From NCBI GenBank assembly GCA_016218715.1, contig JACRDG010000032.1:1-64000 (forward strand): DNA of 64,000 bases, in the 5' to 3' direction. Origin of the DNA: Desulfomonile tiedjei (GTDB taxonomy: Bacteria; Desulfobacterota; Desulfomonilia; Desulfomonilales; Desulfomonilaceae). The position numbers were made by a program, and so were the translations under genes. A model generated the notes under the pieces. That model ran no database searches, was not told where the DNA came from, and was given only the letters and a program-made list of their open reading frames with translations. Position 1 is the stretch's first letter; every line of letters begins with the position of its first letter. Below are positions 34,553 through 43,425 of the stretch, piece after piece.

Positions 34553-34688
34553 TTCACAAATACGGTTCTAATCTGGGCCCCTGCTCGTGGCCGTTCAGCG
34601 GGGCCGGCATCTCGCCGGTCCACTAAAAAATGACAGGCAAGGTGCCTGGCCCACCAAGGCCCCGAAATCCGCGACCGAACTTGTGAAA
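34553..34688. repeat. Family A palindromic element, copy 5 (full)
   Basis: The left end TTTCACAAATACGGTTC and right end GACCGAACTTGTGAAA are terminal inverted repeats. The core holds GGGGCCGGCATCTCGCCGGTCC and GACAGGCAAGGTGCCTGGCCCACC. At 136 bases it is the clearest complete copy. The remainder of 34409-34967 has no supported gene. Confidence 0.75.
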
Positions 34689-34967
34689 AGGCGTACGAAG
34701 GAATCCGGAAACGACCGTTCTTGACACGAAGTCCTCCCCGCCCCGCCTCAAGAAACTTCTTGCCGAGGGACTTCAATTCTCCCGGCGGGATGGATACTTT
34801 TTGGAATGAACGACGAAGTTGGTTTTGGGGCGAGGGTTTTATTGGCTTGACCTGCACGGTCGCCTCTGGTACGGAAGGTCGTGTTACGGACGCGAAATCC
34901 CGCTTAGCCGGGTGACCACGTCCTCCCGATGCGGTAAGAGCACCGCCAGTGTGGTGCGAGAACTCCC

Positions 34968-36050
34968 ATGACGCAATTCAAATGGGATCTGTGCGCGTCC
35001 GAAGACAAGATAGCCGAGCTTGCATCCGTTGTGGAGGGGGCGAGTCGGCGGAGGATTCTGATCCTCTGCCATAACAACCCGGATCCCGACACGATGGCCA
35101 GCGCGTTCGGCTTACAGTTTCTCCTCAGCAAGAAATTCAACGTTCGTTCGACTCTGGGGTATGGTGGGGTCGTAACGCGGGCTGAAAACCAGGCCATGGT
35201 GAAGCGGCTGCGCATCAAGATGACCCAGATGTCTCGTGTCAAGCCGCATCAATACTATGCAATCGCCATGGTAGACGCTCAGCCCGGCACGGGGAACAAC
35301 CTCTGCCCGAAAGGCGGCATGGCCCCGATGATCGTCATCGACCACCATCCCCTGCGGAAGGCATCTCTCAAGGCTAATTTCCACGACATCCGACCCGATT
35401 ACGGCGCCACCTCGACCATCGTCGCCGAATACATCGCCGCCGCGGGACTGACGCCGACTCGATCGCTGGCGAACGCGCTCCTCTACGGGATAAAGACTGA
35501 TACTGATTCTCTGGTAAGAGGTGCGTCCAGGGCTGATTTTTTGGCATTTCGGTATCTCTTCCCGTTCACGAACCCTCGGGTGGTCGGGCTCATCGAAAAA
35601 CCGTGCCTGTCGCAGGAATACTTCGAAGATTACCACCGCGGTTTGACAAACGCGAAGCTCTACAAGGACGTGGCAGTCGCCTGGCTCGGCGAGATTCATT
35701 CCGGGGCGATCATACCGGAACTGGCGGATCTCCTTCTCAGAATCGACGGAGTCTGCTGGGCTCTCTGTTTCGGGATCTCCGACAACCTGTTAATCGTTTC
35801 GCTGAGGTCGACGGCCCGGCTTCACGACGCGGGAATGGTTATTCGCCGGCTAGTGGGAAAGTCCGGGGCTGCGGGCGGGCACAGGAGGATGGCAGGAGGC
35901 CAGATTCCCGTCGGTGACCTGAGTCCCGAAGATCAGGCCGAACTGCCCCAGAAGCTGGTGTGCAAGTTCCTGAGAACCATCGGTAGAGAAGGGGTGCACC
36001 CGCGGCCTCTCGTGAACTCCGCGCCTGGCGAAGAGAAAATCCCCAACTGA
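34968..36050 (+). CDS. DHH/DHHA1-family phosphoesterase
   Basis: This is a 360-residue protein. Metal-binding motifs in order: HNNPDPDTMASA near 35 (motif I), AMVDAQPG near 99 (II), MIVIDHHPL near 122 (the DHH motif III) and YGIKTDTDSL near 175 (IV). DHHA1 shows GAAGGHRRMAGGQIPV near 300, the GGHxxxAG substrate loop. It is close in layout to NrnA-type nanoRNases and pAp or cyclic-dinucleotide phosphatases. The exact substrate cannot be told. It is convergent with the trehalose operon. Confidence 0.87.
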   Translation: MTQFKWDLCASEDKIAELASVVEGASRRRILILCHNNPDPDTMASAFGLQFLLSKKFNVRSTLGYGGVVTRAENQAMVKRLRIKMTQMSRVKPHQYYAIAMVDAQPGTGNNLCPKGGMAPMIVIDHHPLRKASLKANFHDIRPDYGATSTIVAEYIAAAGLTPTRSLANALLYGIKTDTDSLVRGASRADFLAFRYLFPFTNPRVVGLIEKPCLSQEYFEDYHRGLTNAKLYKDVAVAWLGEIHSGAIIPELADLLLRIDGVCWALCFGISDNLLIVSLRSTARLHDAGMVIRRLVGKSGAAGGHRRMAGGQIPVGDLSPEDQAELPQKLVCKFLRTIGREGVHPRPLVNSAPGEEKIPN

Positions 36051-36077
36051 TCGGTTGCCTTCGCGGGTGCAATCGGT

Positions 36078-37331
36078 TTACTCGTGCGGTTTCATCTCAA
36101 GCTCGACCCGTTCCTCATCCCCGTATATTAGGGCGACCATAAGGCTCAGGTACTCTTTGACGTGACGGGTGATGAGGAAATCCTCTCGGACAAGTTCCTT
36201 CGCCTTCAGACCCATTTCCTGGGCCCTCTCCGGACGCTGCAGCAGATGCCTGATCCGCAACGCAGCACCCTCGGGAGTGTTGACAAGAAAACCGGTATGA
36301 TGGTTCACCACCTGAAGGCGAATCCCTCCGGTATTGCCTCCGATCACTGCTTTCCCTTTCCACATGGCCTCGGTAACGGTCAGGCCGAAGCCTTCCTTGA
36401 TGGATTTCTGCACCACGATGTCGGCCGACCGCTGGAGCGCGTTGATTGTCACATGCGCGTCGGGAGGAAGCAGAAGGATGTGTGCGTCCTTGTCCTCATT
36501 GACTTCGGAACGAACTTCCGCCAAAACGGCTTCCCCCTCCGGATCGTCGGTCGCTTCGCCGCCGGCAAGAACCAGTTGCAGCGAAGGAGCGAAGGTTTTG
36601 GCCAAGCGATACGCGCGGATCACCCCAACCGGGTCCTTGAAGCGATCGAACCGCGAGACCTGCAGCATCATCGGCCTGTCCGGATCAATGTTGAATTTCG
36701 TGCGAATCCCGAGCACTTCGCTTTCCGGTAAATCCATGTTCTTTTCGCTCAAAGGATCGATACTCGGCGGTATGAGATAGAGGGTGTGCGGCAGAGGCTG
36801 AGCGAAATCGGACAGGGAAAAGACGCTCGCATCATAGTCGACCACGAACTTGCGGAGATACTTCCACACGGGCCGGTAAGGATGGCTGAGGTCGATATGG
36901 CAGCGCCAGACCCACTTCCCCTTTCGGTTCGGGCACGCTTTCAACAGCGGTAAAGGCTGCGGATCGTGGATAAAGACGATATCCGCCTCTTCCAGGATGC
37001 GACGAAGTTCCTCGGCATTTTCCGCGTTGGTACGCTCGTAGACCTTCAGGAGCGTGTCGGCCATGGGAACTTGTTTTCCTTGCACGCCGTTGTGGAAGTT
37101 TTTCGTGCATTCATAGAACCTTTCCCCGCCGCGTATCACTTCCCATACAGCGTCCAATCCCAGTTCTTTCGTAAGGGGGACGAGCTTGACAAGTATCTCG
37201 GCAACGCCGCCGCCGAGTCTCGTCGAATTGACGTGAACGACCTTGAGCCCCTGGAGCGGAGCTGCCAATTGACGGAGGTGGTTTATGACATCTTCGCCCG
37301 CAACGGCAGCATAATCTTGGATCGCGGTCAT
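36078..37331 (-). CDS. treT: Trehalose synthase, glycosyltransferring (TreT-like, GT4)
   Basis: This is a 417-residue protein. ATG 37331 is chosen because AGGGAGG lies just upstream and MTAIQDYAAVAGEDVI is the family start; a longer frame runs into the DUF5752 gene. VVHVNSTRLGGGVAEIL near 30 binds the acceptor side, VSRFDRFKDPVGVIRAY near 230 and KSIKEGFGLTVTEAMWKGKAVI near 305 carry the GT4 donor motif (EX7E). TreT makes trehalose from NDP-glucose and glucose and can work in reverse. It overlaps DUF5752 by four bases, as the last gene of the trehalose operon. Confidence 0.87.
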   Translation of the reverse strand: MTAIQDYAAVAGEDVINHLRQLAAPLQGLKVVHVNSTRLGGGVAEILVKLVPLTKELGLDAVWEVIRGGERFYECTKNFHNGVQGKQVPMADTLLKVYERTNAENAEELRRILEEADIVFIHDPQPLPLLKACPNRKGKWVWRCHIDLSHPYRPVWKYLRKFVVDYDASVFSLSDFAQPLPHTLYLIPPSIDPLSEKNMDLPESEVLGIRTKFNIDPDRPMMLQVSRFDRFKDPVGVIRAYRLAKTFAPSLQLVLAGGEATDDPEGEAVLAEVRSEVNEDKDAHILLLPPDAHVTINALQRSADIVVQKSIKEGFGLTVTEAMWKGKAVIGGNTGGIRLQVVNHHTGFLVNTPEGAALRIRHLLQRPERAQEMGLKAKELVREDFLITRHVKEYLSLMVALIYGDEERVELEMKPHE

Positions 37332-38005
37332 TGCTGCCTCCCTTTGAAATAATCCTCGAATATGGACGCCAACTGCTCGCGCAATTCCTTGAGCGTAACG
37401 AAATAGGGGTCCACCGATGCCAGCAGGTAGCACAACTCCTGGTCAGGTTCATCGGAACATCTCAGCCAGGAGCGAAAGTCGTCCAGACTGATCGGATGCC
37501 GGCGCCTCGCATCAACGAAGTGGTAAAAAATGGACCCCACGGAGATTCTCGGTACGACCTCCGGGAGTTCCTCAGGGCGTTCAATCCTTCTCCCGGTATC
37601 GAAAACGACTATTTGGGAGCGGATGAAGTGAAATTGCTGATCCAGCTCGACCCACCTGGGGTGTTCTACATCCTCCAGTCTCTGCTCGATGATTTCGACC
37701 ACCTCCTGCCGGAGAAGGTCCAGCGTATAGTAATCGGTGGGATCGATCACCGCGAGACGTTCGGCCAGGATGTCGTCGTGTAGTGCATAATGGCACCAAG
37801 TGGCAAAATCATTGTGGAACTGCGGGTCGGCGAACGCCGGCCGTAGACGCCCCCCCCAGAAGTGGTAATAGACGCTTCCCGGATGAGTCTTCAGCAACCC
37901 TTCTCGCAGCTCTCTCAGGTTCTGGGCCTTATCTCCTGTCGCGATGGCGATGAGAGAGCAGTCCTTAACCGAAAAGGGTTCCTTACTGCCATTTTCCAAG
38001 GACAT
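37328..38005 (-). CDS. DUF5752-family protein
   Basis: This is a 225-residue protein; ATG 38005 follows GGAGGAAAG. It appears to hold two related halves: an N-terminal one with KTHPGSVYYHFWGGRLRPAF and NDFATWCHYALHDDILAERLAVIDP, and a C-terminal one with VGSIFYHFVDARRRHP, DDFRSWLRCSDEPDQELCYLLASVDP. The repeated S(V/I)(F/Y)YHF and W-D-LA-IDP motifs suggest an internal duplication. The family has no assigned function. Its coupled position before treT suggests a regulatory or stabilising partner of trehalose synthesis. Confidence 0.72.
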   Translation of the reverse strand: MSLENGSKEPFSVKDCSLIAIATGDKAQNLRELREGLLKTHPGSVYYHFWGGRLRPAFADPQFHNDFATWCHYALHDDILAERLAVIDPTDYYTLDLLRQEVVEIIEQRLEDVEHPRWVELDQQFHFIRSQIVVFDTGRRIERPEELPEVVPRISVGSIFYHFVDARRRHPISLDDFRSWLRCSDEPDQELCYLLASVDPYFVTLKELREQLASIFEDYFKGRQQ

Positions 38006-38066
38006 TGGACTTTCCTCCACAAAAACATTCCCGCGCAGCCATACCCCAGTTCCCATTCATTCACTT

Positions 38067-40907
38067 TTAGCCTGACCGGCGCGACGTTCGAGGCGCTGCG
38101 CGGCTGCGGTTCTTGGAATGTACGAGCAATGCCACAGGAAAATGTTCCAAGGCTTCGGCCACGGCATGAGAATTCCCGGTAAAAACAGGCTGATTCGTGA
38201 GCACGTTTGTCCACTCGGAAGGCGCGGCAGGGGGCAACACTATCTCAGTGTCGGGCCATACCTCGCGGCCGAGGGGGAGCGCACCCTCTTCAACGACCGA
38301 GGTCAGGAACCTGGGAGCGATGGTGAGGCTCCAACTGCCGGACTCTTCCCGTGCAAAGGCCATGATATGGTTCGCAAAGGTCCCGGAAACCCTGAGACCT
38401 ACATAAACGCCTCGCTGGAAGAGGGTGCTGTAGAAGTTTCGCGCCTCGAGCACTTTTGCGATCAGAAAGAGTTTGACCCTTCCGTCCTCCTTGTGGGAAA
38501 GCAGTTCCTGCACCAGGCCCAGGAGGCCCGAGCGGGCTTGCCGGCTCAGTTCCCGGAGCCATGAAGCTCTCTGCCGGAAATCGACAGGGCGTCGATTGTC
38601 GGGGTCCACTAGACTCAGATCCCAGAGTTCCGTCCCCTGGTACAAATCGGGAACACCGGGTGAAGTCATCTTGATCAAAACCTGTGAGAGGCTGTTCAGT
38701 ATTCCGTAATGGGCAATCTTCTTCTGGAACGGCACGAACTCGGGTAGGAAGAGATTTTCTTTTGACGGCTCCAGGATTGCTTTGGCAAAGGACAGGTAGG
38801 CCTCTTCGTACTCGGCATCCGGCTTTATCCACGCAGTATGCACCTTCGCCTCCCGGACGGCTTTGATGATGTAGCTGCATATTCGTTCCACAAACGCGGG
38901 GTAATCGATCGCACCAAATGGGAACGCTCCTACCAACGTCTGGTAGAGGAAGTATTCGTCGTTCTTGTCCGGCATGGTCGCGCGTTTCAGCCGTGTCTTC
39001 TTGTTCCTGTTCAGTCTGCTCCAGAGTTTGATCTTACTTTCCCATTCCGCCGGGATCTCGGAGAGCACGTTTATGCGGGCTCTCACGTCTTCGCCTCTCT
39101 TCGTGTCGTGCGTCGCAGTGGCATTGAGCGTGTCCGGCCAGCGCCTCTGCCTCTTCCGGTTGAAACGATGAAACCTTTTGACCGGGCACCCGAAAAGGTC
39201 AGGTCGGCCGCCCACTTCGTTGAGAGAAAGCAGCCTGTTGTACACGTAGAGCGCAGTGTCTTCGAATCCTTTGGCCATCAACGGTCCGGTCAACTGCTGA
39301 AACCGCATGGCCACCTTCAGCCAATCGGCCTTGTGCGCTTCTTCCAGGTATGCGGGGTATTCCAGCAGGAGAAAGCGTTTGATAAACATCAGCTCGTCGA
39401 AGAGCGCTGGATTGGAACTGACGGCTTGGGCGATGGCCGTGCGGATATACTCACGGTCGGTATCAGCAACGGCTTCCCGATGCGTGTAGGTCCTGTACAC
39501 CGGGAACGCTGCAAGGACCTCCATCAAGGCTCTCCGCAGCCCGTAGAGGGTTACGTCCATGCCGTGTCGATCTCGGCTGGACACGGTTTTGAGGAGCTGC
39601 GCCAAGTTATTGACGTCACCGGCCATGTGTTCCAGGATTATCAGCCTCTTCTTCTCTCGGGCCAAGTCTCCGAAATGAACCCTGGCCCCGGTGAACTCGG
39701 AGTAGATCCTTCTGAAGGTCCGCTCGTTCCTTCTCACACAAAACAATGCGTTGACATAATTGAGGAAGTCATAGCCGGTTGTACCCTGAACGGGCCAGGA
39801 ATGGGGAAGGTCCTCATTCGGGTCCAGTATTTTTTCCACGAGCACGTATATGTCCGGGGCTCTGCTTCTTATGCGCTGGAGGTACATATGCGGGTCGTGC
39901 AGCCCGTCGACGTGGTCGATGCGCAAGCCGGCGATGTGTCCTCTGTCGATCAGATCGAATGTCAGGCGGTGTGTATGCTCCAGCACCCCTTGTTCTTCAA
40001 CCTTGACCGAAATAAGATCGTTGACATTGAAAAACCGTCGATAGTTTATTTCCTTGGTGGCGATTTTCCAGAAAGAGAGCCGGAAGTGCTGCCGGAACAA
40101 CAGATCGTCGAGTAGGGCGAAGCTGTCGGGATTCCCTCTCTCTCCGTTGAATGCACGAAGGTTCTTGCGGACGAAGGCCTTGAAGTCGCTGTTGGACGAA
40201 TAGAGATCCCAGAGCATCCTCTTAATGAATTTGACCTGCTGGTAGTAGCTCCCCTCGATTGACTCTTCGGAAGTGATCGTTCGCAACACATAGAGCACGC
40301 CCAAGAGCTTAATAAAATCGGGATGATCTTCCCCGAGTTTTTTCTTCAGAGATCCCAATCCATGCGAAAAGAAACTTGCATAATAATCGATGCTCACCGG
40401 AAAGACGAGGTGGAAGTATCGCACTGCCAGCCCTTCCTGTGCATAATGCAAGGTTATCTCCCCGTCTTCCAGCGTCTGGCCGTAAAAGCGCCCGAGGAAC
40501 GGGGCAAGGACCCTCCCCTTGATGTTTTCGTAGCTGTGTTCCCAATCGATATCGAAGAAGGGAAAGTATCCGGACCGTTGCCCGCTTTCGAGGATGTCCA
40601 TCAGCATCTCGTTCTGGGAATCGAAAGCCATGTGGTTCGGTACCACGTCCTGTACCCAGTCCATTCCCTTTTCCTTCAAGGCGTCCACGAGGTGCTCGAA
40701 ATCCTGAACCGAGCCCAATTCGGGGTTCAGTTGATTTGGGTCGACCACGTCGTAGCCGTGTTGGCTGCCCTTCCTGGCCTTGAAAATGGGTGACGCGTAA
40801 AGATGGGTGACGCCGAGCTTGGCGAGATAAGGTACGACCTTGCGTGCGTCTTCGAAGCCGAAGGAGGGACTGAATTGGATGCGATAGGTCGCTACGGGAA
40901 CACGCAT
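38067..40907 (-). CDS. treY: Malto-oligosyltrehalose synthase
   Basis: This is a 946-residue GH13 enzyme that turns the reducing-end alpha-1,4 bond of a maltodextrin into the alpha,alpha-1,1 bond of maltooligosyltrehalose. ATG 40907 has GGAAGGGG about nine bases upstream. The start PVATYRIQFSPSFGFEDA, YASPIFKARKGSQHGYDVVDP near 40, DVVPNHMAF near 88, LRIDHVDGLHDP (nucleophile region, near 325) and ILVEKIL-type acid region (VYVLVEKILDPNEDLP) are all TreY hallmarks. Length is at the upper end of the family. It sits in the operon between GH57 and DUF5752. Confidence 0.94.
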   Translation of the reverse strand: MRVPVATYRIQFSPSFGFEDARKVVPYLAKLGVTHLYASPIFKARKGSQHGYDVVDPNQLNPELGSVQDFEHLVDALKEKGMDWVQDVVPNHMAFDSQNEMLMDILESGQRSGYFPFFDIDWEHSYENIKGRVLAPFLGRFYGQTLEDGEITLHYAQEGLAVRYFHLVFPVSIDYYASFFSHGLGSLKKKLGEDHPDFIKLLGVLYVLRTITSEESIEGSYYQQVKFIKRMLWDLYSSNSDFKAFVRKNLRAFNGERGNPDSFALLDDLLFRQHFRLSFWKIATKEINYRRFFNVNDLISVKVEEQGVLEHTHRLTFDLIDRGHIAGLRIDHVDGLHDPHMYLQRIRSRAPDIYVLVEKILDPNEDLPHSWPVQGTTGYDFLNYVNALFCVRRNERTFRRIYSEFTGARVHFGDLAREKKRLIILEHMAGDVNNLAQLLKTVSSRDRHGMDVTLYGLRRALMEVLAAFPVYRTYTHREAVADTDREYIRTAIAQAVSSNPALFDELMFIKRFLLLEYPAYLEEAHKADWLKVAMRFQQLTGPLMAKGFEDTALYVYNRLLSLNEVGGRPDLFGCPVKRFHRFNRKRQRRWPDTLNATATHDTKRGEDVRARINVLSEIPAEWESKIKLWSRLNRNKKTRLKRATMPDKNDEYFLYQTLVGAFPFGAIDYPAFVERICSYIIKAVREAKVHTAWIKPDAEYEEAYLSFAKAILEPSKENLFLPEFVPFQKKIAHYGILNSLSQVLIKMTSPGVPDLYQGTELWDLSLVDPDNRRPVDFRQRASWLRELSRQARSGLLGLVQELLSHKEDGRVKLFLIAKVLEARNFYSTLFQRGVYVGLRVSGTFANHIMAFAREESGSWSLTIAPRFLTSVVEEGALPLGREVWPDTEIVLPPAAPSEWTNVLTNQPVFTGNSHAVAEALEHFPVALLVHSKNRSRAAPRTSRRSG

Positions 40908-40991
40908 CGGCAAATACCCCTTCCGCGGCGAAATTTGTGCCGCTTCGCGTTCAAGCGAGTCATTACTGGTTGAAAAGCTGCTCGTAACGGC

Positions 40992-43421
40992 TCATGCGCG
41001 GATATTTATCCAGAGCTTCTCCGCCACATCGCTGATATGATCGATCCATTCCGCCGCGTGGGCGTCGCCTCGATCCGCCTGGCGTTGAAAATCCGAGTAT
41101 CGGTCCTCGATTATTTTGTAACAGACGTTCTGGATACTCCGAAGGTTGACCTCGAACGGCATCGATCCCACGAGGGTGACGGATGCACGGAGGTTCCGGA
41201 GCAGCTCCACGTTTTGCGGATCTTCCGAGAAGCGGTCCGCTGTTCGCTCCATCCCTTTTCTCAGGGCGAATTCGAGCGTGGTCGCATCCAACGGGATCCC
41301 GGCCAGACGCGTCTCTTCAAGTAGGGCCTCGACTGACTGAGGATCGACCGGGTCTTCCTGGAACGCATGGCGAAGCTTGTCATTCAAAACAAATCCCGCG
41401 GCCGCGTGGAGTTGCTGGGGCAACGGTATGCCAGAATCGAAGAGGAAGCGTATCAACGGGGCGTAGCGGTCGTAGATCTGGCTGTACAGCGCCAATGCTT
41501 CGGCCTGGGTCGGTTCGAGGATCAGCGCCAAGGCCTCACGTTGCTGATCGTAAAAGAGCGAGGTAATCGAGTAGTTGGCCGCGCCGAAATGCTTGTCCAT
41601 GAGGCGGATGCTTTCCGGAAAGTCCGCCCGGGTAAAAGCCTCGGATAGCTCCTGCAGCACGGCCTCGTACTGTTCTTCATCCTCGTACTCGCTGACGCCG
41701 CAGTTGAGGTTATGGTCTCCCATGTGCAGGACGCCGAACATCAATGTTGCAGATTCCCGGGTAATGTTCGAGGTAAACCTGGCGCGGCCCACCGCACACT
41801 TGACCCTCCCGACCTGGGAACCCTGGTAATCTTCCTGGGTCACGGAGTACGAGAAAACCGAGCTTTCCTCGGCATATTCTTCAAACATGGAGTTGATGGC
41901 ATAATGAACCGCCACCTTGGTCAGGTCCACCATGGAAGGTCTGACCCACTTCTCGTAAATATTCCGCCCATTTCGATACTCCGGAATGTTGCTGCGAGCC
42001 TGCTCCAGCCGCTCGAGGAACGGCTCTTCGAGGGCGGCACCGAACAGTTCTTCCGCGAGCTGCACCGCACGGCCGGCATACCGCAGGACTTGGACGGTCT
42101 CGATGCCGGAAAGCTCGTCAAAGAACCACCCACAACTGGTGTACATGAGCATCGCGTGACGTTGCAGCTCAAGAAGCTTCAAGGCACGGATCGTCTCGGC
42201 CTCGGTCAGGGTGTGGAGCGCGTGCCGGTGAAAGAATACTTCGACAGACTCCGGGGAACGCTCCGACATAATCGTGATGTAATCGTTTCGCGCTCCCCAG
42301 GGATTCTTGAGAAGCACGCCCGCGGCAACCTGGTACGCGAGCGCCAGGGGGTCTCTGAGCCAGTCCAAGGCAGCCCTGAGCGGGCCGCGCCACTCCTGAT
42401 TCCAGTGGGGATATCCGCCGGAATTGCACCCGCAGTTTGCCCGCCAGCGTTCTATCCCGTGCACGCAGCTCCAGGAGCTGTTCGCGAAGATCTCCACCTC
42501 GTGCGTCGGTGGGCACAATTCGAGATATTCCGCGTAGTTGGTGAGGCGAGCAAGGCCTTGGGATTCGATGTGATCGAGTGCATAGGCGAGCGCCATGTCG
42601 CCGTTCTTGTGGTGATGGCCGTAACTCTCCCCGTCGGTGGCTATGTGCGCAAGCTGAGGCCATGTCCGTTCTGCGTTGAACGCTTCGAGCAGCCTGTCGG
42701 CAAAAGCCTCACCATTGTTCAGCAGACCCTCGAACGCCACTGCCTGGGATATGGGACCGTCGTAAAAGAAAAGGCTTATGGATCGGCCTGACGGCAATAC
42801 AAGCTTGTAGGCCATCGTCGGGTCGATTCTCCCGCCGCTCACGTCCTGCCAATCGCCTTTTCCGACGGGCCGAACGCGATGAGCCTGATTCGGTGCGAGG
42901 AGCGTAAAAAGGATTCCGTTCTCGCTGAGGATTTCCAGCGTCTCGATGTCCACCGCGGTTTCCGGCAGCCACATCCCCTCGGGCCTGCGCCCGAACCGGT
43001 ATTCGAAGTCGGCAATTCCCCAGATGACCTGCGTTCCTTTGTCTCTGCGGTTGGCAAGGGGGAGGATCATGTGATTGTAGGGCTGGGAGAGCGCCGAGCC
43101 ATGCCCCGAAAAGCGCTGCCGGCTCTCCCGATCGGCCTCCAGAATCGCTTCGTACGTAGCCGGAGCGTGCTGTTCCATCCAGGCCAGGAGCGTCGGCCCA
43201 AAGTTGAAGCTGATCCTGGAGTAGTTGTTCACCAGGCGGGTTATCCTGCTCTCACCGTCCAATATGCGCGAAGTAGCATTGGAAGCATAACACTCCGCGG
43301 TAATCCGTTCGTTCCAGTCATGATAGGGATAGGCGGAATCCTGAAGTTCAATGGCCTCCAGCCAAGGATTCTCTCGAGGTGGCTGATAGAAATGGCCGTG
43401 GATGCATGCGTAACGCTCCAT
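40992..43421 (-). CDS. Glycoside hydrolase family 57 protein with DUF3536
   Basis: This is an 809-residue protein. The GH57 catalytic part occupies about residues 1-330: ACIHGHFYQPPRENPW at the start (metal or substrate His), GMWLPETAVDIETLE near 145 with the nucleophile Glu, and HIATDGESYGHHH near 255 with the acid Asp. DUF3536 covers most of the remainder. Family members act on alpha-glucans as amylases, branching or transferase enzymes. In this operon it could trim or supply the maltodextrins used by TreY, taking the place of a debranching enzyme. It lies four bases after treZ. Confidence 0.85.
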   Translation of the reverse strand: MERYACIHGHFYQPPRENPWLEAIELQDSAYPYHDWNERITAECYASNATSRILDGESRITRLVNNYSRISFNFGPTLLAWMEQHAPATYEAILEADRESRQRFSGHGSALSQPYNHMILPLANRRDKGTQVIWGIADFEYRFGRRPEGMWLPETAVDIETLEILSENGILFTLLAPNQAHRVRPVGKGDWQDVSGGRIDPTMAYKLVLPSGRSISLFFYDGPISQAVAFEGLLNNGEAFADRLLEAFNAERTWPQLAHIATDGESYGHHHKNGDMALAYALDHIESQGLARLTNYAEYLELCPPTHEVEIFANSSWSCVHGIERWRANCGCNSGGYPHWNQEWRGPLRAALDWLRDPLALAYQVAAGVLLKNPWGARNDYITIMSERSPESVEVFFHRHALHTLTEAETIRALKLLELQRHAMLMYTSCGWFFDELSGIETVQVLRYAGRAVQLAEELFGAALEEPFLERLEQARSNIPEYRNGRNIYEKWVRPSMVDLTKVAVHYAINSMFEEYAEESSVFSYSVTQEDYQGSQVGRVKCAVGRARFTSNITRESATLMFGVLHMGDHNLNCGVSEYEDEEQYEAVLQELSEAFTRADFPESIRLMDKHFGAANYSITSLFYDQQREALALILEPTQAEALALYSQIYDRYAPLIRFLFDSGIPLPQQLHAAAGFVLNDKLRHAFQEDPVDPQSVEALLEETRLAGIPLDATTLEFALRKGMERTADRFSEDPQNVELLRNLRASVTLVGSMPFEVNLRSIQNVCYKIIEDRYSDFQRQADRGDAHAAEWIDHISDVAEKLWINIRA

Positions 43422-43425
43422 CTGT

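Noticed and set aside
38838-40115. 425-residue open frame on the plus strand inside treY
   Set aside because: It is antisense to conserved TreY motifs and shows no family features.
41712-42791. 359-residue open frame on the plus strand inside the GH57 gene
   Set aside because: It is a shadow of the GH57/DUF3536 gene, whose catalytic motifs are on the minus strand.
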